Positions 10,151 to 21,365 of a stretch of 64,000 nucleotides of DNA are shown here, piece after piece (within the stretch, counting starts at the first letter, position 1; each line of letters begins with the position of its first letter). This DNA comes from Pyrocephalus nanus. Its lineage: Eukaryota; Chordata; Aves; Passeriformes; Tyrannidae. The stretch spans positions 96,060,418-96,124,417 of the forward strand of contig CM076261.1 in NCBI GenBank assembly GCA_038380795.1. Reading direction: 5' to 3'. The notes below the pieces were generated by a model, which did not search any database, was not told the origin of the DNA, and worked only from the letters and a program-made list of their open reading frames with translations. Position numbers and translations under genes: made by a program.

Positions 10151-10436
10151 GCGGTGTCCATGGACACTTAAGGCAGCAACCCTGGGAGTTTGTGTCAGAG
10201 GGGTGGGTGGTGTGTCCAAGGCTGTGTTTGGGCAAGGGAAGAGTTTGTGTCCCACTGGGGAAAGCCCTTCTGTGCCAGTGTGTGTTGATGCTTGTGAAAT
10301 ATTTCCTAGGAGAGAGCTGGTCCCTTCTCCCCCCATGTGATGGCATCTGGTGCCAGAGCTCTGTGCCCAATGAAGTTCTGGGAGACTTGGGAGAAGAAAG
10401 GCTGAGGAGGCATCTCATGTTTTGCTGCAGGAGAAC

Positions 10437-10442
10437 TTTATT
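10437..10442 (-). promoter_or_regulatory. polyadenylation signal, keratin gene 3
   Basis: AATAAA on the minus strand. The 3'UTR is the shortest in the array (about 125 bp to the signal). Confidence 0.85.
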
Positions 10443-10561
10443 GAGACCAAAGAAAGAAAAGACAGAGAAAACTTTTAAAGGGATTCAGTCTGAGTTGCAG
10501 TAGAGCGACCATCAATTGAGAAGGGCAGGTCCAGGGGGTGTGAGCTGTGGTGGAAGGACCC

Positions 10562-10897
10562 TCAGCAGGTGGAGCAGCCCCTGGTGCCGTAGCAGCCCAG
10601 GCCTCCCAGGCCGTAGCCAAAGGCCCGGGCAGAGCCGAGGCCGTAGCCAAAGGCCCCAGAGGCGCCGGAGATGGGCTGTCCCTGGGCATTGAGCTCCGTG
10701 CCCAGGGCAGCCCCTGCGGCGGATCCGACGGCGGAGCTCTGGGGGAAGGAGGTCATGATGGGCCCTGGCAGGGTGACGAGCACGGGGGAGGGCTGGATGA
10801 GGACGGTGGAGTCCTGGCACTGGGTGACACAGGGCTGGTTGCAGCTGTTGGCCAGCGGGGTGGGTGCGCAGGGGCGGCAGAGGTCGTAGCAGGCCAT
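10562..10897 (-). CDS. feather-type corneous beta-protein, copy 3
   Basis: 111 residues with Leu40, Ala60 and, uniquely, Ser80 in place of Phe80 (first FG repeat region). It is the most divergent protein of the 16, yet differs from the common form at only three residues. Intron 10918-11161. Flanks are D2 downstream (CR1-derived) and U3 upstream. Confidence 0.93.
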   Translation of the reverse strand: MACYDLCRPCAPTPLANSCNQPCVTQCQDSTVLIQPSPVLVTLPGPIMTSFPQSSAVGSAAGAALGTELNAQGQPISGASGAFGYGLGSARAFGYGLGGLGCYGTRGCSTC

Positions 10898-11231
10898 GGG
10901 TGTGGTGTGGAGGGGCCCTGTGAGGGCAGGGAAGAGAAGAGAAGAGGTGAGAAGAGCAGAGCAGAGAGGGGGCTGAGGCAGCGCAGGGCCGTGGGGGTGC
11001 GAGGGGCGGTGTTGGCGGAGGGCGAGGCAGTGGGGAGGCTGCTGTGGGGCTGTGGGGAGGCGTGAGGGCTGCTGAGGCTGGGGCAGAGCGTGCTGGGAGA
11101 GAGGGGCCAGGGGGGCGGTGTGGCAGGAGCAGGAGGGGGTTGTCAGGGGCTGCAGGCTCACCTTGTTGGCGGCACAGAAGGCAGGAGAAGGCGTCAGGAG
11201 AAGCGTGGCAGGGAGAGAGGCGCTGGGCCGG

Positions 11232-11239
11232 CTTTTATG
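11232..11239 (-). promoter_or_regulatory. TATA box, keratin gene 3 (intact)
   Basis: CATAAAAG on the minus strand. This gene combines an intact TATA box with the U3 distal flank, unlike genes 2 and 13. Confidence 0.8.
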
Positions 11240-11274
11240 CTGCTCCCGCAGGGGCGGCACAGCCTTGGCCCAGC

Positions 11275-13330
11275 ACTGTCAGCTGGCGGCAGCTTGGAGG
11301 GGTTGGTTTGTGGGAGGCTTGGGTGGTTGGAGGTGTGTCAGGGAGGGCTGAATAAACCCCCAGAGCCCAGGAGAGGTGTGATGTCATGAGGGAGGTGATT
11401 TGGTGGCCCTGGTGTGCTGTGGTTTGTGGGTGTTTTGGGAATTGTGGATCCTCTTTCATGTTCTTCTGCATGCCCATCAGCCATTGTGTTCCATCCAGGA
11501 ATGCTGAGGGAGCTGGGTGATGTTCAGGGGTCACTCTTCAATGGCTTGGAAAGATCACAGTGCCTGGAAGTGCTTTCTGATGGGAAAGGAGAGCTCATTG
11601 CCCTCCTGACTTGAACAGGATCAAGGGAGAGGAACTGGAGAATTCAGGGCTGGTCAGGTTGGCTTTGCTCCAGTTTGATGTTCCATTTGCATTTCTCAAA
11701 CTCATGTGACAACATCCTCTGTCATTCAAAGTGTGTGTTTTTACCTCATTAAGAAATCCAAGAAAGAAACAACCAGCTGGGCCTGATCCCTTTTTGCCCA
11801 GGCTGGGCTGTGACATCAGTTGGCTTTTTCCACACTCAGGACATGACGTTTCTTAATTTATAACCCAAAGTTGTAACATCCTGGACCTTTGGTGAAAGAA
11901 CTAGAATCACTAGTGGACAGTTGGCAAGCTCCAGTCAAATCTTCTGTCACAAAAAAGGAATTCCTATGTGGAATTGTGTGATTGCATGTCCTGCCCTTGA
12001 GGCCGTGTCCATCTGCCCTTGGCGGCAGCTTTCAAGGGACAGTTGGTGTTTGGGAGCAGTTCCGTGGAATCTGCGTCTCCAGCAGGGCTGAATCAGCAGT
12101 GGAAGCCTTGGAGAATTTGGGTGTCAGCAGTGAGGTCACCCCATGTTCTCATGTGCTCTCATTTGTGGGTGTGTTGTGGAACGTGGACCCTCTTCTTTTG
12201 TACAACTGGGTGTCAATAAATCCCTGTGCTGCCCCCAGGAATGCCAGGGGAGCTCCTTGATGTGCTGTGGAGGTCACTGTTGATTGGTTTGGAAAGGTCC
12301 TCAATCCTGCAAGGGCTTCCTTATGGTGGAAAGAGGCCTCAGCCCCTCCTGTCCTGAAGGAAGCAAGAGGATGGATGTGGAAGTGCAGAAGCTGGTCAGG
12401 GTGGCCTTGTTCCAGTGTTGTGTTCCATGTCATTTCTCACATTTACAGGACATTTACTCTGTGATGTGAACTGTATTTCCTGGCCTGATCAAGAAATCCA
12501 ATCCAGAAAGAACAAATTGGGCTGGATCCCTTTGTTTCCAGGCTGGTCTGTGATGTCACTGCGCTGATTCCGCATTGAAGCCGTGAGGTTTCCTGCACAT
12601 GACCCGTCAGTTTTAGTGTTGTGGTCCTGTGAGCCAAAAACCATAATTACCAGTGGAAGGTCAGTGAGCTCCTCCTTCCCCCTCTGTCCTGGTGTGGGCA
12701 TTCCTTTGTGGAATTGTGTGATTCCATGTCCTGCCCTTGAGGCCGTGTCCATCTGACCTTGGTGGCAGCTTTGTAGTGTGAGTATTGGAGACCAAAGTTT
12801 GGTGTTGAAAGGTTGTGTCAGGGAGGGCTGGAGATGTGAGCAAAGCTTTGGAGAGGTGGGGTGTGATCAGTGAGGTCCCCCCGTGTCCCTGGTGTGCTGT
12901 GGTTTGGGGTGTGTTGTGAGGAGGGGCCCCAAACCATCCCAGCCCTGTCAGGCTGGGCTGTACCTTTTTAGCTGGACCAGACATGAGGAGCTGCCCCTTC
13001 CACTGCAGTCATTGCTGCCCTCCTTGGTTCCATCTCTGCCAGCCTGTCTCTATCCCTGGCCTTTCCCACTGGGATTGGGAAAGCAGTGCCTGTGATTCAG
13101 GGAGGCCTCCCGTGCTCCCCCCAGTCTCGTGTTGGTTCATCCGTAGCGCTGGTCTGAGCTGGGCCCAGCAAGGTCCCACTCTGGGCTGCCAGTGCTGGGC
13201 TGTGCTGGGACCCGTGGGAAGGGCAAGTGGGGAAGGGTGAGGAGAACAAGCCCCGTGAGGAGCAGTGGCAGGGACTGGGGATGTTGGATTTTCAGCAAGA
13301 GAGGGGTGAGCTGGTTGCTCTCTGGAGCTC
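11275..13330. repeat. three tandem promoter-proximal modules, spacer 3
   Basis: About three degenerate units (from 11275, 11987 and 12726) with a period near 740 bp. Each contains the phrase CTGCCCTTGAGGCC. The clearest example of the tandem module structure. No coding support. Confidence 0.6.
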
Positions 13331-13389
13331 CCTGACTGGGGCTCAGAACAAGGGCAGTGTCAGTGTTGTGTCCCTGCTACCAAGCCATG

Positions 13390-13610
13390 GGAGGAGAGGA
13401 AATGGCTCAAGTTGCCCAAGGGGATGTGGAATTACCAACATGGGCAAATGTCCTTGCCTGAAGGGTTGTCAGTTCTTGGCACAGGCAGTGGTGGAGTCCC
13501 CATCCCTGGAGGGCTGTAAAAGCCCTGTAGATGTGGCACTTGGGGACATTGGTGAAGTGGTGGCTTTGGCAATGCTGGGAAAATGTTTGGACTCAATGAT
13601 CTTTTGCACT
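13390..13610 (+). mobile_element. CR1 LINE 3' end, plus strand
   Basis: Holds AATGGCTCAAGTTGCCC, GTGGTGGAGTCCCCATCCC and GATGTGGCACTTGGGGACA in the CR1 3'UTR order. Its terminus abuts an oppositely oriented CR1 end. Confidence 0.75.
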
Positions 13611-13611
13611 G

Positions 13612-13945
13612 AAATCATGGTATCACAGAATATTGTGAGTTGGAAAGGTCCTCTCAGGATCATGGAATGCAACTCCCAATTCTGGCAGGGCAGCCCAGCA
13701 ATCCCACTGTGTCCTTTAAAGTGTTCTCCACTCCCTTTTAGAAATCAAGACAGGCTTGGTGCTGTGCCCATTTCCCTGGGGAGCCTGTTCCAGTGCTCAA
13801 CCACCCTCTGGGTGAAAACCCCTCCCTTTACATCCACCCTAACCCTCCCCTGCCTCAGCTCCAGCCGTTTCCTCGAGTGCTGTCCCTGGCCCCGAGAGTG
13901 CAGAGATGGTCCCTGCCCCTGCACTGCCCCTGCAGATCTGGGTGA
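13612..13945 (-). mobile_element. CR1 LINE 3' end, minus strand
   Basis: Reverse-complement CR1 3' end with GAGTTGGAAAGGTCCTC, CCTGTTCCAGTGCTCAACC and CTCAGCTCCAGCCGTTTCC. One of only two minus-strand CR1 pieces in the window; the other is its duplicate at 17412. Confidence 0.75.
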
Positions 13946-13959
13946 GCTCAGCTCTTGGC

Positions 13960-14215
13960 AGGGATGCCCTTGGGCAGGAGGGGAGAAATGGGCACAGAGG
14001 AATCCGATGGAATTCCTCTGGCAAGGAAGGCAGGGATTTTCCAGTGTGAGGGTGGCTACAGCATGAAAGAACTGGTGGGGTCTCTGTCGTGGAGAGCTAA
14101 AAGTGCACTGACCAAAGTCCTGCAAGCGCTGCTCTGTCTGGCCCTGCTTGAGCAGGGGGTTGAAGCACTTGCTCTCCAGAGCTGCTGCCAAAGAGGAGGT
14201 GGCTGGGAGGGCTGA
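13960..14215 (+). mobile_element. CR1 LINE 3' terminal fragment
   Basis: Contains the CR1 ending CCTGCTTGAGCAGGGGGTTG, followed by the D3 downstream flank of gene 4 (14220-14531). The same CR1 ending sits next to the downstream flank in most D1 and D3 genes. Confidence 0.65.
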
Positions 14216-14531
14216 AGAGTCCTGCTGTGAAAGAGAGTTTGTGCAGTGTGTGCAGGAGCACAGTGCCTTTGGTGTGGCGTGCTCAGGTGAGACCATTGTG
14301 GTGTGGAAGCCTTGGGAGTAGCAGATGATTGTTTTGTGCCATGTCCTGGGAGAGCCCGCACCCTGTGCAGTCTGTGTGTGAGTGGTGGTGGCAGATTGGT
14401 TTAAATTGGTGCTTTGGCCCTGTTCCACCTTCCCAGGGCCGGTTGATCACTGCCTTTGTGTCAAGTGATGTTGTGAGACAAGTGGAAGAACGAATTAAGA
14501 GGAGACATCAGATGCTGTGATGCAGGAGAAG

Positions 14532-14537
14532 TTTATT
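14532..14537 (-). promoter_or_regulatory. polyadenylation signal, keratin gene 4
   Basis: AATAAA on the minus strand; long D3-type 3'UTR of about 448 bp. Confidence 0.85.
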
Positions 14538-14979
14538 GAGACGCAAAAGAGAGAAAAGGAACAAGCAGCCAGGGGGAGGGATCTGCTCTGAGGTGCCAGG
14601 AGGGCGACCATCAGCCAAGGTCCTTCCCTGGCAGGAGAATTTCTGCAGAGCCCCCAGGTCTTCCTGCTGCCCTTGTTGGGAGCAGCCCAGCGGAGGTGGC
14701 CGATGGTGTGTGTGTTGTGAGAAGGTGTTTGCAGCAGAGGGGACTGGGCAGAGCCCAAGGGGCTCTGGAGAGAAGGAAGGGGGAGAAGAGGAGGAGGGAG
14801 CTGGGCCATGTTGGCAGCAGCGCGGGCTGGCCCCTTCCCTGCTTCCTTGCTGGGAGCCCTGAGAGCAGGAGCTGGAAGTGCTGAGGCCATGGGAGAGCCT
14901 TGGGCTGGAGATGAATCCCTGTTGGAGGTGGAGGATTGCAGGTGGTGGGTGGTTGGTGTTGGGGCAGTTGTTTGGGGGC

Positions 14980-15315
14980 TCAGCAGGTGGAGCAGCCCCT
15001 GGTGCCGTAGCAGCCCAGGCCTCCCAGGCCGTAGCCAAAGGCCCGGGCAGAGCCGAGGCCGTAGCCAAAGGCCCCAAAGGCGCCGGAGATGGGCTGTCCC
15101 TGGGCATTGAGCTCCGTGCCCAGGGCAGCCCCTGCGGTGGATCCGACGGCGGAGCTCTGGGGGAAGGAGGTCATGATGGGCCCTGGCAGGGTGACACGCA
15201 CGGGGGAGGGCTGGATGAGGACGGTGGAGTCCTGGCACTGGGTGACACAGGGCTGGTTGCAGCTGTTGGCCAGCGGGGTGGGTGCGCAGGGGCGGCAGAG
15301 GTCGTAGCAGGCCAT
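14980..15315 (-). CDS. feather-type corneous beta-protein, copy 4
   Basis: 111 residues, Arg40/Thr60/Phe80. The Arg40 codon is CGT rather than CGC, a silent mark shared only with copy 5. Intron 15336-15579. It lies inside the first unit of a 3.8-kb tandem duplication; copy 5 is its apparently exact duplicate, including private variants such as GGGCATG near 15755. Confidence 0.93.
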   Translation of the reverse strand: MACYDLCRPCAPTPLANSCNQPCVTQCQDSTVLIQPSPVRVTLPGPIMTSFPQSSAVGSTAGAALGTELNAQGQPISGAFGAFGYGLGSARAFGYGLGGLGCYGTRGCSTC

Positions 15316-15649
15316 GGGTGTGGTGTGGAGGGGCCCTGTGAGGGCAGGGAAGAGAAGAGAAGAGGTGAGAAGAGCAGAGCAGAGAGGGGGCTGAGGCAGC
15401 GCAGGGCCGTGGGGGTGCGAGGGGCGGTGTTGGCGGAGGGCGAGGCAGTGGGGAGGCTGCTGTGGGGCTGTGGGGAGGCGTGAGGGCTGCTGAGGCTGGG
15501 GCAGAGCGTGCTGGGAGAGAGGGGCCAGGGGGGCGGTGTGGCAGGAGCAGGAGGGGGTTGTCAGGGGCTGCAGGCTCACCTTGTTGGCGGCACAGAAGGC
15601 AGGAGAAGGCGTCAGGAGAAGCGTGGCAGGGAGAGAGGCGCTGGGCCGG

Positions 15650-15657
15650 CTTTTATG
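15650..15657 (-). promoter_or_regulatory. TATA box, keratin gene 4 (intact)
   Basis: CATAAAAG on the minus strand, with distal flank class U2 starting near 15833. Confidence 0.8.
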
Positions 15658-15833
15658 CTGCTCCCGCAGGGGCGGCACAGCCTTGGCCCAGGCCCTTGGG
15701 GCATTTCTCAGGCAGCAGCTCTTGCCTGGCCCAGCCTGGCCAGTCCTGAGCTGGGCATGTTTTCCTTCCCCAGCTCTGCAATGGCCTGTCCTGCCCTTGA
15801 GGCCGTGTCCATCTGCCCTTGGCGGCAGCTTTC

Positions 15834-17130
15834 AAGGGACAGTTGGTGTTTGGGAGCAGTTCCGTGGAATCTGCGTCTCCAGCAGGGCTGAATCAGCAGT
15901 GGAAGCCTTGGAGAATTTGGGTGTCAGCAGTGAGGTCACCCCATGTTCTCATGTGCTCTCATTTGTGGGTGTGTTGTGGAACGTGGACCCTCTTCTTTTG
16001 TACAACTGGGTGTCAATAAATCCCTGTGCTGCCCCCAGGAATGCCAGGGGAGCTCCTTGATGTGCTGTGGAGGTCACTGTTGATTGGTTTGGAAAGGTCC
16101 TCAATCCTGCAAGGGCTTCCTTATGGTGGAAAGAGGCCTCAGCCCCTCCTGTCCTGAAGGAAGCAAGAGGATGGATGTGGAAGTGCAGAAGCTGGTCAGG
16201 GTGGCCTTGTTCCAGTGTTGTGTTCCATGTCATTTCTCACATTTACAGGACATTTACTCTGTGATGTGAACTGTATTTCCTGGCCTGATCAAGAAATCCA
16301 ATCCAGAAAGAACAAATTGGGCTGGATCCCTTTGTTTCCAGGCTGGTCTGTGATGTCACTGCGCTGATTCCGCATTGAAGCCGTGAGGTTTCCTGCACAT
16401 GACCCGTCAGTTTTAGTGTTGTGGTCCTGTGAGCCAAAAACCATAATTACCAGTGGAAGGTCAGTGAGCTCCTCCTTCCCCCTCTGTCCTGGTGTGGGCA
16501 TTCCTTTGTGGAATTGTGTGATTCCATGTCCTGCCCTTGAGGCCGTGTCCATCTGACCTTGGTGGCAGCTTTGTAGTGTGAGTATTGGAGACCAAAGTTT
16601 GGTGTTGAAAGGTTGTGTCAGGGAGGGCTGGAGATGTGAGCAAAGCTTTGGAGAGGTGGGGTGTGATCAGTGAGGTCCCCCCGTGTCCCTGGTGTGCTGT
16701 GGTTTGGGGTGTGTTGTGAGGAGGGGCCCCAAACCATCCCAGCCCTGTCAGGCTGGGCTGTACCTTTTTAGCTGGACCAGACATGAGGAGCTGCCCCTTC
16801 CACTGCAGTCATTGCTGCCCTCCTTGGTTCCATCTCTGCCAGCCTGTCTCTATCCCTGGCCTTTCCCACTGGGATTGGGAAAGCAGTGCCTGTGATTCAG
16901 GGAGGCCTCCCGTGCTCCCCCCAGTCTCGTGTTGGTTCATCCGTAGCGCTGGTCTGAGCTGGGCCCAGCAAGGTCCCACTCTGGGCTGCCAGTGCTGGGC
17001 TGTGCTGGGACCCGTGGGAAGGGCAAGTGGGGAAGGGTGAGGAGAACAAGCCCCGTGAGGAGCAGTGGCAGGGACTGGGGATGTTGGATTTTCAGCAAGA
17101 GAGGGGTGAGCTGGTTGCTCTCTGGAGCTC
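15834..17130. repeat. promoter-proximal modules (U2 type), spacer 4
   Basis: Two degenerate modules, duplicates of those at 12034-13330. No supported gene. Confidence 0.55.
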
Positions 17131-17189
17131 CCTGACTGGGGCTCAGAACAAGGGCAGTGTCAGTGTTGTGTCCCTGCTACCAAGCCATG

Positions 17190-17410
17190 GGAGGAGAGGA
17201 AATGGCTCAAGTTGCCCAAGGGGATGTGGAATTACCAACATGGGCAAATGTCCTTGCCTGAAGGGTTGTCAGTTCTTGGCACAGGCAGTGGTGGAGTCCC
17301 CATCCCTGGAGGGCTGTAAAAGCCCTGTAGATGTGGCACTTGGGGACATTGGTGAAGTGGTGGCTTTGGCAATGCTGGGAAAATGTTTGGACTCAATGAT
17401 CTTTTGCACT
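17190..17410 (+). mobile_element. CR1 LINE 3' end, plus strand (duplicate of 13390)
   Basis: Same sequence as 13390-13610 at offset 3,800. Confidence 0.75.
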
Positions 17411-17411
17411 G

Positions 17412-17745
17412 AAATCATGGTATCACAGAATATTGTGAGTTGGAAAGGTCCTCTCAGGATCATGGAATGCAACTCCCAATTCTGGCAGGGCAGCCCAGCA
17501 ATCCCACTGTGTCCTTTAAAGTGTTCTCCACTCCCTTTTAGAAATCAAGACAGGCTTGGTGCTGTGCCCATTTCCCTGGGGAGCCTGTTCCAGTGCTCAA
17601 CCACCCTCTGGGTGAAAACCCCTCCCTTTACATCCACCCTAACCCTCCCCTGCCTCAGCTCCAGCCGTTTCCTCGAGTGCTGTCCCTGGCCCCGAGAGTG
17701 CAGAGATGGTCCCTGCCCCTGCACTGCCCCTGCAGATCTGGGTGA
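17412..17745 (-). mobile_element. CR1 LINE 3' end, minus strand (duplicate of 13612)
   Basis: Same sequence as 13612-13945 at offset 3,800; forms an inverted CR1 pair with the preceding element. Confidence 0.75.
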
Positions 17746-17759
17746 GCTCAGCTCTTGGC

Positions 17760-18015
17760 AGGGATGCCCTTGGGCAGGAGGGGAGAAATGGGCACAGAGG
17801 AATCCGATGGAATTCCTCTGGCAAGGAAGGCAGGGATTTTCCAGTGTGAGGGTGGCTACAGCATGAAAGAACTGGTGGGGTCTCTGTCGTGGAGAGCTAA
17901 AAGTGCACTGACCAAAGTCCTGCAAGCGCTGCTCTGTCTGGCCCTGCTTGAGCAGGGGGTTGAAGCACTTGCTCTCCAGAGCTGCTGCCAAAGAGGAGGT
18001 GGCTGGGAGGGCTGA
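17760..18015 (+). mobile_element. CR1 LINE 3' terminal fragment (duplicate of 13960)
   Basis: Same as 13960-14215; followed by the D3 flank of gene 5 (18020-18331). Confidence 0.65.
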
Positions 18016-18331
18016 AGAGTCCTGCTGTGAAAGAGAGTTTGTGCAGTGTGTGCAGGAGCACAGTGCCTTTGGTGTGGCGTGCTCAGGTGAGACCATTGTG
18101 GTGTGGAAGCCTTGGGAGTAGCAGATGATTGTTTTGTGCCATGTCCTGGGAGAGCCCGCACCCTGTGCAGTCTGTGTGTGAGTGGTGGTGGCAGATTGGT
18201 TTAAATTGGTGCTTTGGCCCTGTTCCACCTTCCCAGGGCCGGTTGATCACTGCCTTTGTGTCAAGTGATGTTGTGAGACAAGTGGAAGAACGAATTAAGA
18301 GGAGACATCAGATGCTGTGATGCAGGAGAAG

Positions 18332-18337
18332 TTTATT
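18332..18337 (-). promoter_or_regulatory. polyadenylation signal, keratin gene 5
   Basis: AATAAA on the minus strand; 3'UTR the same as that of gene 4. Confidence 0.85.
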
Positions 18338-18779
18338 GAGACGCAAAAGAGAGAAAAGGAACAAGCAGCCAGGGGGAGGGATCTGCTCTGAGGTGCCAGG
18401 AGGGCGACCATCAGCCAAGGTCCTTCCCTGGCAGGAGAATTTCTGCAGAGCCCCCAGGTCTTCCTGCTGCCCTTGTTGGGAGCAGCCCAGCGGAGGTGGC
18501 CGATGGTGTGTGTGTTGTGAGAAGGTGTTTGCAGCAGAGGGGACTGGGCAGAGCCCAAGGGGCTCTGGAGAGAAGGAAGGGGGAGAAGAGGAGGAGGGAG
18601 CTGGGCCATGTTGGCAGCAGCGCGGGCTGGCCCCTTCCCTGCTTCCTTGCTGGGAGCCCTGAGAGCAGGAGCTGGAAGTGCTGAGGCCATGGGAGAGCCT
18701 TGGGCTGGAGATGAATCCCTGTTGGAGGTGGAGGATTGCAGGTGGTGGGTGGTTGGTGTTGGGGCAGTTGTTTGGGGGC

Positions 18780-19115
18780 TCAGCAGGTGGAGCAGCCCCT
18801 GGTGCCGTAGCAGCCCAGGCCTCCCAGGCCGTAGCCAAAGGCCCGGGCAGAGCCGAGGCCGTAGCCAAAGGCCCCAAAGGCGCCGGAGATGGGCTGTCCC
18901 TGGGCATTGAGCTCCGTGCCCAGGGCAGCCCCTGCGGTGGATCCGACGGCGGAGCTCTGGGGGAAGGAGGTCATGATGGGCCCTGGCAGGGTGACACGCA
19001 CGGGGGAGGGCTGGATGAGGACGGTGGAGTCCTGGCACTGGGTGACACAGGGCTGGTTGCAGCTGTTGGCCAGCGGGGTGGGTGCGCAGGGGCGGCAGAG
19101 GTCGTAGCAGGCCAT
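18780..19115 (-). CDS. feather-type corneous beta-protein, copy 5
   Basis: Same protein as copy 4 (Arg40/Thr60/Phe80, codon CGT at 40). Intron 19136-19379. The gene and its 3' side match copy 4 throughout; only the distal 5' flank beyond 19633 differs (U1 instead of U2). It is either a very recent duplicate or an assembly duplication. Confidence 0.93.
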   Translation of the reverse strand: MACYDLCRPCAPTPLANSCNQPCVTQCQDSTVLIQPSPVRVTLPGPIMTSFPQSSAVGSTAGAALGTELNAQGQPISGAFGAFGYGLGSARAFGYGLGGLGCYGTRGCSTC

Positions 19116-19449
19116 GGGTGTGGTGTGGAGGGGCCCTGTGAGGGCAGGGAAGAGAAGAGAAGAGGTGAGAAGAGCAGAGCAGAGAGGGGGCTGAGGCAGC
19201 GCAGGGCCGTGGGGGTGCGAGGGGCGGTGTTGGCGGAGGGCGAGGCAGTGGGGAGGCTGCTGTGGGGCTGTGGGGAGGCGTGAGGGCTGCTGAGGCTGGG
19301 GCAGAGCGTGCTGGGAGAGAGGGGCCAGGGGGGCGGTGTGGCAGGAGCAGGAGGGGGTTGTCAGGGGCTGCAGGCTCACCTTGTTGGCGGCACAGAAGGC
19401 AGGAGAAGGCGTCAGGAGAAGCGTGGCAGGGAGAGAGGCGCTGGGCCGG

Positions 19450-19457
19450 CTTTTATG
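19450..19457 (-). promoter_or_regulatory. TATA box, keratin gene 5 (intact)
   Basis: CATAAAAG on the minus strand. Confidence 0.8.
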
Positions 19458-19586
19458 CTGCTCCCGCAGGGGCGGCACAGCCTTGGCCCAGGCCCTTGGG
19501 GCATTTCTCAGGCAGCAGCTCTTGCCTGGCCCAGCCTGGCCAGTCCTGAGCTGGGCATGTTTTCCTTCCCCAGCTCTGCAATGGCC

Positions 19587-20275
19587 TGTCCTGCCCTTGA
19601 GGCCGTGTCCATCTGCCCTTGGCGGCAGCTTTTGAGATTCAGTTGGAACTGGCAGGATTTGCATGGCAAGGGCATTTCTGGGAGGTTTGTAGACATGAGC
19701 AAAGCTTTGGTGGCAGAGGTGTCATCACTGAGGTGACCTCATGCCACTCGTGTGCTGTGGTTTGTGGCTCTGTTGTGCAGAGTGAACCCTCTGCTGTGCT
19801 CCTGGATGTCCATCAGTCGTTGTGCTGCACCCAGGAATGCTGAGGGAGCTGCTTTTTGTTCTTGGGAGGTCCCTCTGCAATAGCCTGGAAAGGTCCTGGT
19901 GCCTGGGAGCACTTCCTGATGGCTGAAGGAAAGCTCATTCCCCTCCTGTCTTGAACAGGATCCAGAGGGATGATGTGGAAAGCTTGAGGTCTGTCAGGCT
20001 GAGCTCCTTCCCACTGTTCCATTCCATTTGGTTCTTCCAACGTTGTCCAGCAGCAGATTCTGTCATTGAAACCGTGTTTCTTCAGCTCAGGAAGAATGCA
20101 GTGCACAAAGAGCACACACAGGCTGGATAATCTTTTTGCCTGGGCCGGTCTATGACCTTAATTTACATATTCAGCCTTTGTGTCATAAGGTTTTGTAGCT
20201 TTTAACCTGTAAATTTTGATATGCTGTAGCTCTGAGCCAAAGCCAGTAATTGCCATTAGAAGGTCAATGTGCTCC
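19587..20275. repeat. promoter-proximal module U1, spacer 5
   Basis: Closely matches 1210-1900, with a few substitutions. No coding support. Confidence 0.55.
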
Positions 20276-20281
20276 TCTTGA

Positions 20282-21365
20282 CTCCTCTGCAATGGTGGGG
20301 GTGTTCCTGTGTGACCCAGGGAAGCAGGAAAGCCTCAGCAGTGCAGCTGCTGCTCCAGGATGTGGTTCAGGAGCTGTTTTGGGTGAGCTGATGTTGTGAA
20401 CCTTCCAGGCTGGAGCTTTGGTCTTCCACCATTTCCATCCATTCCTGTGATGTGCCAACCCTGCCAGGGGAAAAGAGGAGCCTTCAGGAGAGGGCAATTT
20501 GCAGGTGAGAGTGGCTGCACGATGGCCTTTGGCTCTTGCTGGCCACTTGTGCTGCTGGCAGAGCAAGGATCAAAATGTGGGAGAGAAGTGGGGCTGCCAG
20601 GGAGCCCTGGGGCCAGCGCTGGGGATGGGTCAGCAGGCAGATGGAGCCCCAGTCACTGTCCCCCTTGGAGCTCTGGCATCCCCCAGTTCTTCACCCAGGG
20701 CTGCCTGTGCTGCTCATCCCCAGCTGGACAATTGTCCTGTCCAGGAGGGTCCAGTGAGGGACAGGATCATCAACCTGACTGAAGTGCCAAGGAATTGTGT
20801 TCATCACATTCCCTTCATCTGTGAGTGGAGGGGCAGAAACACAGGAGGATATGAAATCAGCCAGGAGAGACTTTCCCTGAGTGACCTCTCCCTGGCTGTG
20901 CCTGATGGTCTCATTGTCCTTCCAGTGCCTTCCAGTCCCTCCCTGTAGGATCTTCTCCATCATTGCTCTGGGTCCTCAGAGCAGCCTGGCAGGTGTGCAG
21001 TTCCTGCCTCCTCCCTGAGTGCCTGTGATAACTGGGGCTGAGTTGGGTGATTGCAGTGTCCCCAAAGGCCTGTGGTGACTGCCAGCAGGTGCCGAAATGC
21101 AGGCGAGCTGAGTGTGCTGAGGGTTGTCCCCCAGGGCAGCAGAGCTGTTGGGGAGGAAGAGGAGGGGAGGCAGGAAGGGGATCTGTGGCTGGGCCTTGCT
21201 GGGGCTGCAGGGCCTGGCAGGCAAGAGGCAGCTGGGCCAGGGCAGGGCTGGGCTGGGGGTGCCAGGGAGTCAGGGGGTGTCAGGGCTCCCCCCAGAGAGG
21301 GGGGTTGTGTCCCTGCATGTGCAATAGTGCAGGGGAAGGGTGGGCTGAGCCCTGCAGTGCTGAGG
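20282..21365. repeat. unrecognised 1.1-kb segment, copy 2 of 4
   Basis: Matches 1905-2988 with scattered substitutions (for example TTCATCAC for TTCCTCAC near 20800). Confidence 0.45.

Larger units (their letters stand above)
11987..15832. repeat. 3.8-kb tandem duplication, unit 1
   Basis: This interval reads the same as 15787-19632 at a constant offset of 3,800. It holds two promoter modules, three CR1 pieces and keratin gene 4. The units overlap by about 46 bp of shared promoter-proximal sequence, which is where unequal crossing-over would have occurred. Confidence 0.85.
15787..19632. repeat. 3.8-kb tandem duplication, unit 2
   Basis: Second unit, carrying keratin gene 5. At 19633 it leaves the shared sequence and joins a U1 flank. 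Every line I compared matched unit 1. Confidence 0.85.

Noticed and set aside
9441..10418. 325-codon minus-strand ORF
   Set aside because: It is the complement of the CR1 ORF2 relic on the plus strand.
12215..12220. Plus-strand AATAAA in the promoter module as the end of a plus-strand gene
   Set aside because: No plus-strand ORF, splice pattern or promoter leads to it, and the module is non-coding wherever it occurs.
13227..14066. 279-codon plus-strand ORF
   Set aside because: It crosses two CR1 ends in opposite orientation, which cannot form a sensible protein.
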